Source: an uncultured Porphyromonadaceae bacterium
Lineage (GTDB): Bacteria > Bacteroidota > Bacteroidia > Bacteroidales > Muribaculaceae
NCBI GenBank assembly: GCA_947175225.1
Contig: CAMWLX010000004.1
Coordinates: 1-31,313 of the forward strand
DNA length: 31,313 nt
Direction: 5' to 3'
Numbering within the stretch: the stretch's first letter is position 1; each line of letters begins with the position of its first letter. Position numbers and translations under genes: made by a program. Below, piece after piece: positions 8,560 to 15,573 of the stretch. A model generated the notes under the pieces. That model was not told where the DNA came from. It made no database searches and saw nothing but the letters and a program-made list of their open reading frames with translations.

Positions 8560-8639
8560 ATGCAACCAAAAAAGGTTGCATTCGGCAGATGCAACCAAAA
8601 AAGGTTGCATTCGGCAGATGCAACCAAAAAAGGTTGCAT
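8560..8639 (+). repeat. Three tandem 22-bp palindromes at 29-bp spacing, operator-like array
   Basis: The palindrome ATGCAACC-A6-GGTTGCAT occurs at 8560-8581, 8589-8610 and 8618-8639, with identical 7-bp spacers TCGGCAG; the period is 29 bp. All three copies are perfect. The right arm of the third copy covers GTTG (8633-8636), which sits 20 bp before the -7 box at 8657 and so could be the -33 element. This is the arrangement expected of a cooperative operator for a dimeric helix-turn-helix regulator. The period is not a multiple of three, so the array does not encode a protein repeat. The binding protein is unknown; autoregulation by the downstream SatD-like protein is one possibility. Confidence 0.85.
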
Positions 8640-8656
8640 ATTTAAGGATTTCTTAT

Positions 8657-8664
8657 TATCTTTG
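8657..8664 (+). promoter_or_regulatory. Bacteroidota -7 box for the SatD-DUF3307 genes
   Basis: TATCTTTG matches TAnnTTTG. With the GTTG at 8633-8636 as a 3-of-4 match to the -33 TTTG, the spacing is 20 bp. Transcription would start near 8668-8671, giving a leader of only about 12-15 nt before the ATG at 8683, and the palindromes would lie entirely upstream of the RNA. Confidence 0.65.
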
Positions 8665-8682
8665 CAACGAAATAAAAAAATC

Positions 8683-9330
8683 ATGAGAACCACAGCTATA
8701 ATCACCGGAGACATAGTGGATTCTACCAAACTGAATTTGGCAGAAAGAGACATTATGATTAATGCTTTGCAAGCAATCCCGGAAATTCTCTTACCTTTCG
8801 AAAAAATTTCTATGGAAATCTTCCGAGGAGATTCTTTTCAAATACAGATTCCTAAGAGCAAGATTGCTGCAAAAGCAGCCATTGCAATTCGAGCATGGCT
8901 TCGAAGTCAAGTAGAACTTTCCGGGAGAGAACCTTTAGACGCACGGTTGGCAATTGGAATCGGAGACACCGATTACGCATCAGAGTCCCTTTCAACAAGC
9001 GACGGAGAGGCATTCCGATTGTCAGGAAGATTGCTCGACAAAATGCATAAAGCTCGTTTGGCTATAGCCACTCCTTGGCCACAAGTCAATGAAGAATTGA
9101 GATTATCTACCGCATTTGTTGATGATATTATCTCTTCTTGGACTCAAAATCAGAGTAAGATTATGCTTCTACGACTCCAAACCGCAAAAAGCCATCTTGA
9201 ATTGTCACAAATACTCGATATTTCACGGCAGATGGTAGACAAATCCATGAAATCTTCAAAAGAAGAACTTATTGAATCCTATATAGACAGATTTGAAAAG
9301 ATAATAATCGAACATAGCGTAGAATCATGA
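8683..9330 (+). CDS. SatD-family protein with cyclase-like N-domain and C-terminal HTH
   Basis: 215-residue soluble protein resembling the SatD family (PF16264), named after a Streptococcus mutans acid-tolerance gene; the biochemical activity is unknown to me. I see motifs resembling a divergent class III nucleotide-cyclase fold: TGDIVDST at 8-15 with D10, FRGDSF at 47-52 with D50 (the usual two metal aspartates), and GEAFRLSGRLLDKM at 108-121, where R116 matches the family arginine but the partner asparagine is replaced by R112. Residues about 172-200 (LSQILDISRQMVDKSMKSSKEEL) look like a helix-turn-helix. I chose the ATG at 8683 because the longer frame from 8560 would translate the palindromic array and would begin upstream of the predicted transcription start. 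The stop overlaps the next gene (ATGA), implying coupled expression. The family call is fairly firm; the cyclase relation is inference. Confidence 0.78.
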   Translation: MRTTAIITGDIVDSTKLNLAERDIMINALQAIPEILLPFEKISMEIFRGDSFQIQIPKSKIAAKAAIAIRAWLRSQVELSGREPLDARLAIGIGDTDYASESLSTSDGEAFRLSGRLLDKMHKARLAIATPWPQVNEELRLSTAFVDDIISSWTQNQSKIMLLRLQTAKSHLELSQILDISRQMVDKSMKSSKEELIESYIDRFEKIIIEHSVES

Positions 9331-10064
9331 TAATATTGCTAATAAAGCTTCTTGCCGCACATCTAATTGGGGACTTCATTCTCCAATCAGATAAGCTCTG
9401 CAATAAGAGATACCATGAAAAGCTTTCGAAAAGAATTTCTGCAAATTGCATTCACAGTCTTATTCAAGCATCACTTTCATATTGCTTCATAGGATTATGG
9501 AATCTTTGGTGGATTCCATTCACAATATTCATCTCCCATTTCATTATAGATTTCATTAAGACTCAATATGGGAAAAAAGATCTTCCTTATTTTATCGGAG
9601 ATCAAATAGCGCACTATTGTGTCATTGTATTAATCTGGTATTATCTACAATCCAATCTATCTGAAATACAATCGATATCAAAGATATCACTTACAGGATG
9701 GATAATTTTTACATCATTTTTGGCTATTCTAAAACCATCTTCCATACTTATAAAATTATTTATGGAATACCATGCATGGGTTCCTAACATACCAACATTA
9801 CAAGGATTGCCTAATGCGGGCAAATGGATTGGATACCTCGAAAGAGTATTAATTCTAATCTTCATATTCACTCACAACATTGAGGGAATTGGCTTTCTAT
9901 TGGCAGCTAAATCGATTTTTAGATTTGGAGAACTGAATCAATCAAAGGATATTAAAGTTACGGAATACGTATTGATTGGTACATTTCTAAGTTTCACCAT
10001 TGCCATTATGACGGGATACATAGCAGAATGGGGAATGTCGTTAGAAAAAGAAATATTAATTTAA
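9327..10064 (+). CDS. DUF3307 membrane protein
   Basis: 245-residue inner-membrane protein of the DUF3307 family, with about five to six hydrophobic stretches. Function unknown. Conserved-looking polar residues sit in or beside the helices: HLIGDFILQ (H12, D16), H43, HFIIDFIK (H71, D75, K78) and GDQIAH (D92, H96). Such a His/Asp set could bind a metal, but that is inference. The C-terminal half has NAGKWIGYLERVLIL and LLAAKSIFRFGEL, which I recall as typical of the family. The start codon overlaps the SatD-like stop by four bases. Base composition is low in G+C (18 of 60 bases at 9601-9660, against 27 of 60 at 24841-24900 in kdgK), consistent with acquired DNA. The pairing with SatD is recalled from other genomes and should be verified. 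Confidence 0.82.
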   Translation: MIILLIKLLAAHLIGDFILQSDKLCNKRYHEKLSKRISANCIHSLIQASLSYCFIGLWNLWWIPFTIFISHFIIDFIKTQYGKKDLPYFIGDQIAHYCVIVLIWYYLQSNLSEIQSISKISLTGWIIFTSFLAILKPSSILIKLFMEYHAWVPNIPTLQGLPNAGKWIGYLERVLILIFIFTHNIEGIGFLLAAKSIFRFGELNQSKDIKVTEYVLIGTFLSFTIAIMTGYIAEWGMSLEKEILI

Positions 10065-10078
10065 AAACACCACTAATA

Positions 10079-11470
10079 ATGTTCAAAAGAATTTTAATTG
10101 CATTTTTGGCTACTTCTGCTTTGCACGCAGCAGCTGAAGAAAAGGGAGCTATAACTCCGGAGATGCTCGATGGCTTCAGAAACCGGTATGAGAACAATAC
10201 GGCAAACAGGGCTCGTCATAACGCGCTGAATGCTGCCGGAATTGAGAAATTGGCTTATAATGAGAATGTCCGCAACAAATTTGACGACCACTTCTCTCAT
10301 AAAGTGGAAACCAAAGGGATCACCGATCAAAAATCATCAGGTCGCTGTTGGCTTTTTACCGGACTCAATGTGCTCCGTTCACAAGCAATGGCACAGCACA
10401 ATCTCCCAAAACTTACTTTCTCCCAAAACTACAATTTCTTTTTTGACCAACTCGAGAAAGCTAACCTCTTCCTACAAGGAGTCATTGACACCTCCGACCG
10501 CCCTATGGAAGACCGCCAAGTGGAATGGCTTTTTCAGAATCCTATAGCTGATGGCGGCACATTCTGTGGAGTAGCCGACATTGTGACTAAATATGGAGTG
10601 GTGCCTACAGAAGTAATGGCTGAGACTGAAGTTGCCAACAGCACTTCAGCATTCCGCAGACACCTCGCCACACGCCTTCGTGAAGATGGACTCCGACTCC
10701 GCCAAGCTAAGGCAAAAGGAGCGGATGAGAAGACTCTTCAGGAGATGAAGACCCAGCAACTGGGGGAAGTGTACAAGATGCTTGCACTTGCTTTAGGCCA
10801 ACCTCCAACAGAATTCACTTGGACTAAGCGCGATAGCAAAGGGAATGCATTGGAAACCAAGACATATACACCACTTACCTTCTATCAGGAATTTCTTGGC
10901 AACGACTTGAAGAACAACTACATTATGCTTATGAACGATCCTTCGCGCGAATATTGGAAAGTCTATCGCATTGATTATGACCGCCACAGCTACGACGGTA
11001 TGGACTGGACCTATCTCAATGTTCCAATGACCGACCTGAAAGAAGCTGCAATCAAATCAATTAAAGACAGCACCGCAATGTATTTTTCTTGCGATGTTGG
11101 CAAATTTCTTGACCGCGAACGTGGCGTACTTGACTTGGAGAACTTCGACTACGAAGCGCTTTTTGACACCAAGTTTGGTATGGACAAGGCAGAACGCATT
11201 TCTTCTTGGGCTAGTGCTTCCTCTCATGCAATGACCCTTTCCGGAGTGGATCTTGACGAAAAAGGACAGCCAAAGAAATGGCTTATCGAAAACAGCTGGG
11301 GAAAATCTGGACATGACGGATATCTTGTGGCAACCGACGACTGGATGAATGAATATCTCTTCCGCCTCGTAGTAGATAAGAAATATGTGTCGCCCAAAAT
11401 ACTGAAAGCAATCCAACAAAAACCTATCACTTTGCCATCTTGGGATCATCTTTTCTCTAATGATGAATAA
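10079..11470 (+). CDS. Exported C1B cysteine peptidase (PepC/bleomycin-hydrolase family)
   Basis: 463-residue papain-like aminopeptidase of MEROPS family C1B. The catalytic set is complete: Q84 (ITDQKSSGRCW), nucleophile C90, H383 (SSHAMTLSG) and N405 in ENSWG. Unlike cytoplasmic PepC, it begins with a signal peptide (FKRILIAFLATSALHAAA), so it likely works in the periplasm. I chose the ATG at 10079, not an upstream ATG at 10028, because only the former gives a signal peptide at the N-terminus and the latter lies inside the DUF3307 gene. It begins 14 bp after DUF3307, so read-through from the SatD promoter is possible, although the base composition here is more balanced and the function is general peptide degradation. 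No clear terminator follows; the 71 bp to the next convergent gene hold nothing distinctive. Confidence 0.9.
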   Translation: MFKRILIAFLATSALHAAAEEKGAITPEMLDGFRNRYENNTANRARHNALNAAGIEKLAYNENVRNKFDDHFSHKVETKGITDQKSSGRCWLFTGLNVLRSQAMAQHNLPKLTFSQNYNFFFDQLEKANLFLQGVIDTSDRPMEDRQVEWLFQNPIADGGTFCGVADIVTKYGVVPTEVMAETEVANSTSAFRRHLATRLREDGLRLRQAKAKGADEKTLQEMKTQQLGEVYKMLALALGQPPTEFTWTKRDSKGNALETKTYTPLTFYQEFLGNDLKNNYIMLMNDPSREYWKVYRIDYDRHSYDGMDWTYLNVPMTDLKEAAIKSIKDSTAMYFSCDVGKFLDRERGVLDLENFDYEALFDTKFGMDKAERISSWASASSHAMTLSGVDLDEKGQPKKWLIENSWGKSGHDGYLVATDDWMNEYLFRLVVDKKYVSPKILKAIQQKPITLPSWDHLFSNDE

Positions 11471-11541
11471 TAAGATGCAACGATAAATAAGATTCCGCAA
11501 GACGATTAAGGACGCTTGCAAAGCTTTTCCACTCTTGATTT

Positions 11542-12489
11542 CTACAAGAATGGACCAACAATAGAGAACGCTCCGCGAAATCCACGTTTTGTCCAATTAT
11601 AGGCAAAACGTATTAGCGGGCGTTTTTCTTTTGAAACTTCTTTCTGAGCGCGTTCATAAAGAGGTTTCGCCAATTCTGCACGGCCTTCTTTAAAATAATC
11701 TGCAGCCAAGATTGCTCTGCGATAGCTTACTAAATTGTGAAGACGCTCTTTATCTTTCCTACCACTTTCTGAAATGGAAACATCTATCCCATCCAATGCT
11801 TCTTCCCACTTTCCTGCTTTTGCAGACAACGATATCCCTGATATACTTTCTTCCTGAGGGAACACCTCAGCCAATGGCACACGCAGAGCCTTGACTTTTG
11901 GAGATCTAAGAAGCAGACGTATTCCGGTCTCTAAATCATCCCAGCATGAATACTCACCTTTCCAACCTCCACAAGCCTTTATAACATCGGTCTTCACTGC
12001 ATATCCAAGCGTACAAAAAATTGCATGAATCATATGACGCTCCAACAAATTTCCTGATATAGAATGACTTCGTCGCGACCCTGACTTGCGATGCACCACC
12101 AATGGCCATGCAACAGCTTCAATCGACGGATCTTTTCGCCATTCCTTCATTATAGTCGACACAGCGTCAGGACGCATCAAATCATCAGAATCAAAAAACA
12201 TTATCTTTTCAGTATCAGCATGCATCAGACCTTTCTGCCGTGCATAAGAAGCACCCCTCTTATTTTCTTGCAGAAGATTCAGAGTGAAACCTTCATCTTG
12301 ATGAGAAGCAGCCCATTCCTTAACGCTCTCCACTGTGGAGTCGGTGGAAGCATTGTCTACTACAATGACCTGAATTGGTCTATAGGATTGAGCATAAATA
12401 CCATCGAGACATCTTTTTACAAGAAGATGCCTGTTATAGACAGGTACGACTACAGTCATACATTCATGATAATATTCTGACTTTTCCAT
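11542..12489 (-). CDS. Family 2 glycosyltransferase
   Basis: 315-residue cytoplasmic GT-A glycosyltransferase (GT2). The N-terminal Rossmann-like half shows VVVPVYNR (13-20), VIVVDNASTDST (41-52), ENKRGASYARQKG (75-87) and the nucleotide-sugar/metal motif FFDSDD (98-103). CWDDLETGIRLL later in the domain supplies the likely catalytic-base acidic residues. No membrane segments are evident. A GTG one codon upstream (12492) is an alternative start; ATG at 12489 is preferred. It is transcribed divergently from the four-gene glycan operon, separated by 77 bp, and likely adds a sugar to the same glycan. Donor and acceptor sugars cannot be told from sequence. Confidence 0.88.
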   Translation of the reverse strand: MEKSEYYHECMTVVVPVYNRHLLVKRCLDGIYAQSYRPIQVIVVDNASTDSTVESVKEWAASHQDEGFTLNLLQENKRGASYARQKGLMHADTEKIMFFDSDDLMRPDAVSTIMKEWRKDPSIEAVAWPLVVHRKSGSRRSHSISGNLLERHMIHAIFCTLGYAVKTDVIKACGGWKGEYSCWDDLETGIRLLLRSPKVKALRVPLAEVFPQEESISGISLSAKAGKWEEALDGIDVSISESGRKDKERLHNLVSYRRAILAADYFKEGRAELAKPLYERAQKEVSKEKRPLIRFAYNWTKRGFRGAFSIVGPFL

Positions 12490-12554
12490 CACAATATTAA
12501 CGAATCTATATTATTAAAAATTGAAAATAACTTGCAAAAAATATTTGATTTTGT

Positions 12555-12562
12555 TAATTTTG
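12555..12562 (+). promoter_or_regulatory. Bacteroidota -7 box directly before a GTG start
   Basis: TAATTTTG matches TAnnTTTG. CTTG at 12531-12534 is a 3-of-4 match to the -33 box at 20-bp spacing. The box ends four bases before the GTG at 12567, so the transcript would be leaderless or nearly so. Confidence 0.6.
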
Positions 12563-12566
12563 TAGT

Positions 12567-13547
12567 GTGAAGAAAATATCATTGCTCATACCCGTCTATA
12601 ACGAGGAAGAATCGCTTGATGCTTTATATGCAGCGCTCCTTCCTCTGCTCGACAATACCCATCCCGGACTGAACGGAATGAAGTATGACTGGGAGGTGAT
12701 TTTTATCGACGATGGGAGCAATGATCGCTCGGCTGATAAACTTAGGGATCTTAACTCCAAAGATCAAAGATTAAGATTTGCCAGATTGTCTCGAAATTTC
12801 GGAAAGGAGAATGCTCTGCTTGCCGGTTTTGACCGTATGACGGGAAATGCCATGGTGATTATGGATGCCGATCTTCAACACCCGGTAGATACAATCCCCG
12901 AAATGATCGCAAAATGGGAGGACGGATATGAGGATGTCTACGGATTCCGACTTTCTCGAGGCAAAGAATCTATACTCAGGAATTTTTTTACAAAGATTTA
13001 TTACGGACTTCTGAACAGAAGCACACGTGTAGATGTGCTCCCCAACGTTGGGGATTTCAGGCTGCTTGATAAAAAAGTTGTCGATGCGATACGTGGACTC
13101 AGAGAGTCTCAGCGATATACAAAAGGACTTTACTGCTGGGTTGGATTTAAAAAGACCGGTGTTGATTTTCGCACAGCCGACCGCGTATCAGGAGAGACCC
13201 ATATGTCGGCAGGCAGGCTGATAAACCTTGCCCTTGAGGGAATCACCAGCTACACAACTGCCCCACTCCGCATTGCAACAGTACTTGGATTCATAATCTC
13301 CATCTTAGCAATATGCTATATGATTTATATAGTCTGCAAGACTCTGATTTTTGGAGAACCGATACAGGGTTTTCCTACACTTATATGCACAATTCTCTTT
13401 CTTGGAGGATGCCAGCTACTCGCACTCGGGATAATTGGAGAATATATTGGAAAAATCTATAATGAATCGAAAGGACGCCCCCCTTATATCGTTGCAGAAG
13501 AAAGTGATTTCCCTACAAATCAAAATGAAAATTCTAAAGGTGATTAG
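12567..13547 (+). CDS. Polyprenyl-phosphate glycosyltransferase, GT2 (DPM/GtrB/ArnC-like)
   Basis: 326-residue membrane-bound GT2 enzyme that in this family moves a sugar from a nucleotide donor to undecaprenyl phosphate on the inner face of the membrane. Visible: SLLIPVYNEEESL (5-17), FIDDGSNDRS (46-55), SRNFGKENALLAGFDR (75-90), the DAD motif in MDADLQHP (100-102), and YTKGLYCWVGFK with the downstream amphipathic region. Two transmembrane helices lie at about 236-256 and 270-293, as in GtrB and ArnC. The start is GTG; no upstream ATG fits the family N-terminus. First gene of a compact operon: the next gene begins two bases after the stop. The promoter box sits directly before the start codon. 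Confidence 0.9.
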   Translation: MKKISLLIPVYNEEESLDALYAALLPLLDNTHPGLNGMKYDWEVIFIDDGSNDRSADKLRDLNSKDQRLRFARLSRNFGKENALLAGFDRMTGNAMVIMDADLQHPVDTIPEMIAKWEDGYEDVYGFRLSRGKESILRNFFTKIYYGLLNRSTRVDVLPNVGDFRLLDKKVVDAIRGLRESQRYTKGLYCWVGFKKTGVDFRTADRVSGETHMSAGRLINLALEGITSYTTAPLRIATVLGFIISILAICYMIYIVCKTLIFGEPIQGFPTLICTILFLGGCQLLALGIIGEYIGKIYNESKGRPPYIVAEESDFPTNQNENSKGD

Positions 13548-13549
13548 TT

Positions 13550-14662
13550 ATGAAGATACTCATGATAGGCGACTATTCCAATCTGCACGCATGCCTTGCG
13601 GAAGAACTAAAAAAACGTGGACATGATGTGACGCTTGTCTCAGACGGAGGAGCATATATGAAAACTGAATCCGATATTGAGCTTCAGCGCAAGCCCGGAC
13701 TTTTGGGTTCCTTCCAATATGTATATAAAATCCTGTCCTATCTTCCTTCGTGGACTGGCTATGATGTAGTCCAGCTAATCAACCCCTCCACATTCTTCTT
13801 AAAATCTAATAAACTGAGGATCATCTATGATATACTTAAGAAAAACAATAAATCTGTTTTCCTTACTCTTTGTGGCGATGATCATTTTTTTGTCAAAGAT
13901 TGTGTAGAAACCGACCTTTTCAGATTCTCTGAGTATAGAATAGGACACGAACCGACACAATATGTTAAGGAAATGCCTTTAGAAAGAACCGTCTATTTGC
14001 AACCTCAGTTTGCTGACTATACTTCACATCTTTATTCTACCATTGACGGAGCCATGTCGACTCTTCCGGAATACGATATGTCTGCTCGCCTTCATATGAA
14101 CCCGGATAAGATATCATTCACAAATCTCCCGATCCAACTTGATTCCTTACAGTATAGTAAACTTGACTTAAGAGGACCTATAAAGATCCTTGTAGGGATG
14201 AAAGGAAATAAAGAGACCCAGAAAGGAACTGCCAAGATGCTGGAGATTTGCAAAAGCATTGAGTCGGAACTTCCGGAAGTGTGCGAAGTACGCGCAGTGA
14301 AAAACTTATCGCTCTCCGACTATCTTGAAGAAGTAAGAAATAGCCATATAGTAATCGACCAATTGTATTCCTATTCTCCGGGAATGAATGCATTGCAGAC
14401 CATGGCATTGGGAAGAATCACTGCTTCCGGAGGACAACCGGAATTCTATGAATATATCGGGGAGTCAAACCATCCTATCTTCTGTCTGTCGCCACTTGAG
14501 GATGATGCATCCATAAAAAGCAGACTGAAAAATCTGATCTTAGACAAGGATATGCTGCAAAAGATGTCGGAGGATGGCAGAAAATTCGTAGAGAAATATA
14601 ACGACGTAAGAAAAATTGCTCCACTATTTGAGCAACATTGGAAAAAAATGATGCCTAAATGA
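13550..14662 (+). CDS. GT-B fold glycosyltransferase (GT4-like)
   Basis: 370-residue predicted glycosyltransferase of the GT-B fold. The N-terminal domain opens with MKILMIGDYSNLHACLAEEL and GHDVTLVSDGG, the usual acceptor-side Rossmann start. The C-terminal domain begins near PIKILVGMKGNKETQKGT, and the donor-side region reads SYSPGMNALQTMALGRITASGG, a degenerate form of the GT4 pattern (normally E-x7-E), with a glutamate preserved in QPEFYEY. Closest to GT4 but divergent, so the sugar cannot be named. Second gene of the operon; its stop overlaps the next start (ATGA), implying translational coupling. The first part is AT-rich relative to the Por genes, as is common in surface-glycan loci. 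Confidence 0.78.
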   Translation: MKILMIGDYSNLHACLAEELKKRGHDVTLVSDGGAYMKTESDIELQRKPGLLGSFQYVYKILSYLPSWTGYDVVQLINPSTFFLKSNKLRIIYDILKKNNKSVFLTLCGDDHFFVKDCVETDLFRFSEYRIGHEPTQYVKEMPLERTVYLQPQFADYTSHLYSTIDGAMSTLPEYDMSARLHMNPDKISFTNLPIQLDSLQYSKLDLRGPIKILVGMKGNKETQKGTAKMLEICKSIESELPEVCEVRAVKNLSLSDYLEEVRNSHIVIDQLYSYSPGMNALQTMALGRITASGGQPEFYEYIGESNHPIFCLSPLEDDASIKSRLKNLILDKDMLQKMSEDGRKFVEKYNDVRKIAPLFEQHWKKMMPK

Positions 14663-15573
14663 CAACAATGAGCCCATATATATCTTCTCTATCCGACGAT
14701 CATAAGAAGGAGGAATCGGTCAAGCTACAAGTGTTGATCTGCACCTATGGTCATGAAGGTATTCAACGTGTAGCCAAAGCTTTGCATCCGAGGGTCGAAG
14801 GAGTTGAATATCTCGTCAGTATTCAAGAAAATGCCTACGACAAAGATTTTCCGATGCCCAAAGAGCTTGACCGCGAAGACTTCAAACTCTTCGTCACCCT
14901 TACAAAAGGATTATCCATCAATCGAAACATAGCGCTCTCTCAGGCTACTGCCCCACTGCTTCTTATCAGCGACGACGATGCCGACTACACAGCAGAGGGA
15001 CTTAAAGCCGTCATTGAAGCGTTTGATAATAATCCTCAAGCTGATATTATCGCCTTTCAATATGCATCTTCATCCACTCATAAGTTTTATCCAAAAGAGT
15101 CTGTGTCTTTGCAGCGACCTCCCAAAGGATATTTCATATCCTCAATAGAGATAGCCATGCGCAGGAAATCAATACAGGGGAAGATATGGTTTAATGAGAA
15201 TTTTGGTATTGGAGCTATTTTCCCTTCGGGTGAAGAAGACATATTCCTGTGCGATTGTTTTGCTCACGGGCTGAATGGAATCTATATACCAAAGATCATC
15301 GTACGCCATGACGGAACTACTACAACCGATCGGAATCTCATGCTGCCTTCCCGTCCGCAGACAAAAGGTGCAGTTTTTCTTCGTCTACATCCCCACGACT
15401 GGACCCTACGAATGCTAATGCATACACTACGCGAGTTTCCCCTTTGGATGAAAGGGATGGTGCCATCACCCTTTTCCTATCTCTGCAACTGGATGAAAGG
15501 GGTACGCATGGCGAAAAAACTGAAGGTCTTTCCCACACCCGACCTTTCAATCTATTATCCTTGCCATGAATGA
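14659..15573 (+). CDS. Family 2 glycosyltransferase
   Basis: 304-residue GT-A glycosyltransferase. Visible: LQVLICTYGHEGIQRVAKAL at the start of the domain, TLTKGLSINRNIALSQATAP (81-99), and SDDDADY (104-110) carrying the metal/nucleotide-sugar DxD. FGIGAIFPSGEEDIFLCDCF near 185-210 places the likely catalytic acidic residues (EED). The first 20 residues look unstructured, and the fourth residue (Met) is an alternative start. The start overlaps the previous stop by four bases, and the end overlaps the flippase gene by eight bases, so the gene sits firmly in the operon. Donor and acceptor unknown. Confidence 0.85.
   Translation: MTTMSPYISSLSDDHKKEESVKLQVLICTYGHEGIQRVAKALHPRVEGVEYLVSIQENAYDKDFPMPKELDREDFKLFVTLTKGLSINRNIALSQATAPLLLISDDDADYTAEGLKAVIEAFDNNPQADIIAFQYASSSTHKFYPKESVSLQRPPKGYFISSIEIAMRRKSIQGKIWFNENFGIGAIFPSGEEDIFLCDCFAHGLNGIYIPKIIVRHDGTTTTDRNLMLPSRPQTKGAVFLRLHPHDWTLRMLMHTLREFPLWMKGMVPSPFSYLCNWMKGVRMAKKLKVFPTPDLSIYYPCHE

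Noticed and set aside
8560..8639. CRISPR array
   Set aside because: The spacers are only 7 bp and identical, so the array is a tandem repeat with palindromic units, not a repeat-spacer array.
8560..8682. N-terminal extension of the SatD-like protein starting at ATG 8560
   Set aside because: It would translate the palindromic array, whose 29-bp period breaks the frame between copies, and it begins upstream of the predicted promoter. The family motif starts at the ATG at 8683.
11474..11481. GATGCAAC half-site downstream of the C1B peptidase gene, matching the satD palindrome
   Set aside because: A single 8-base match without the inverted partner is expected by chance in a window this size.
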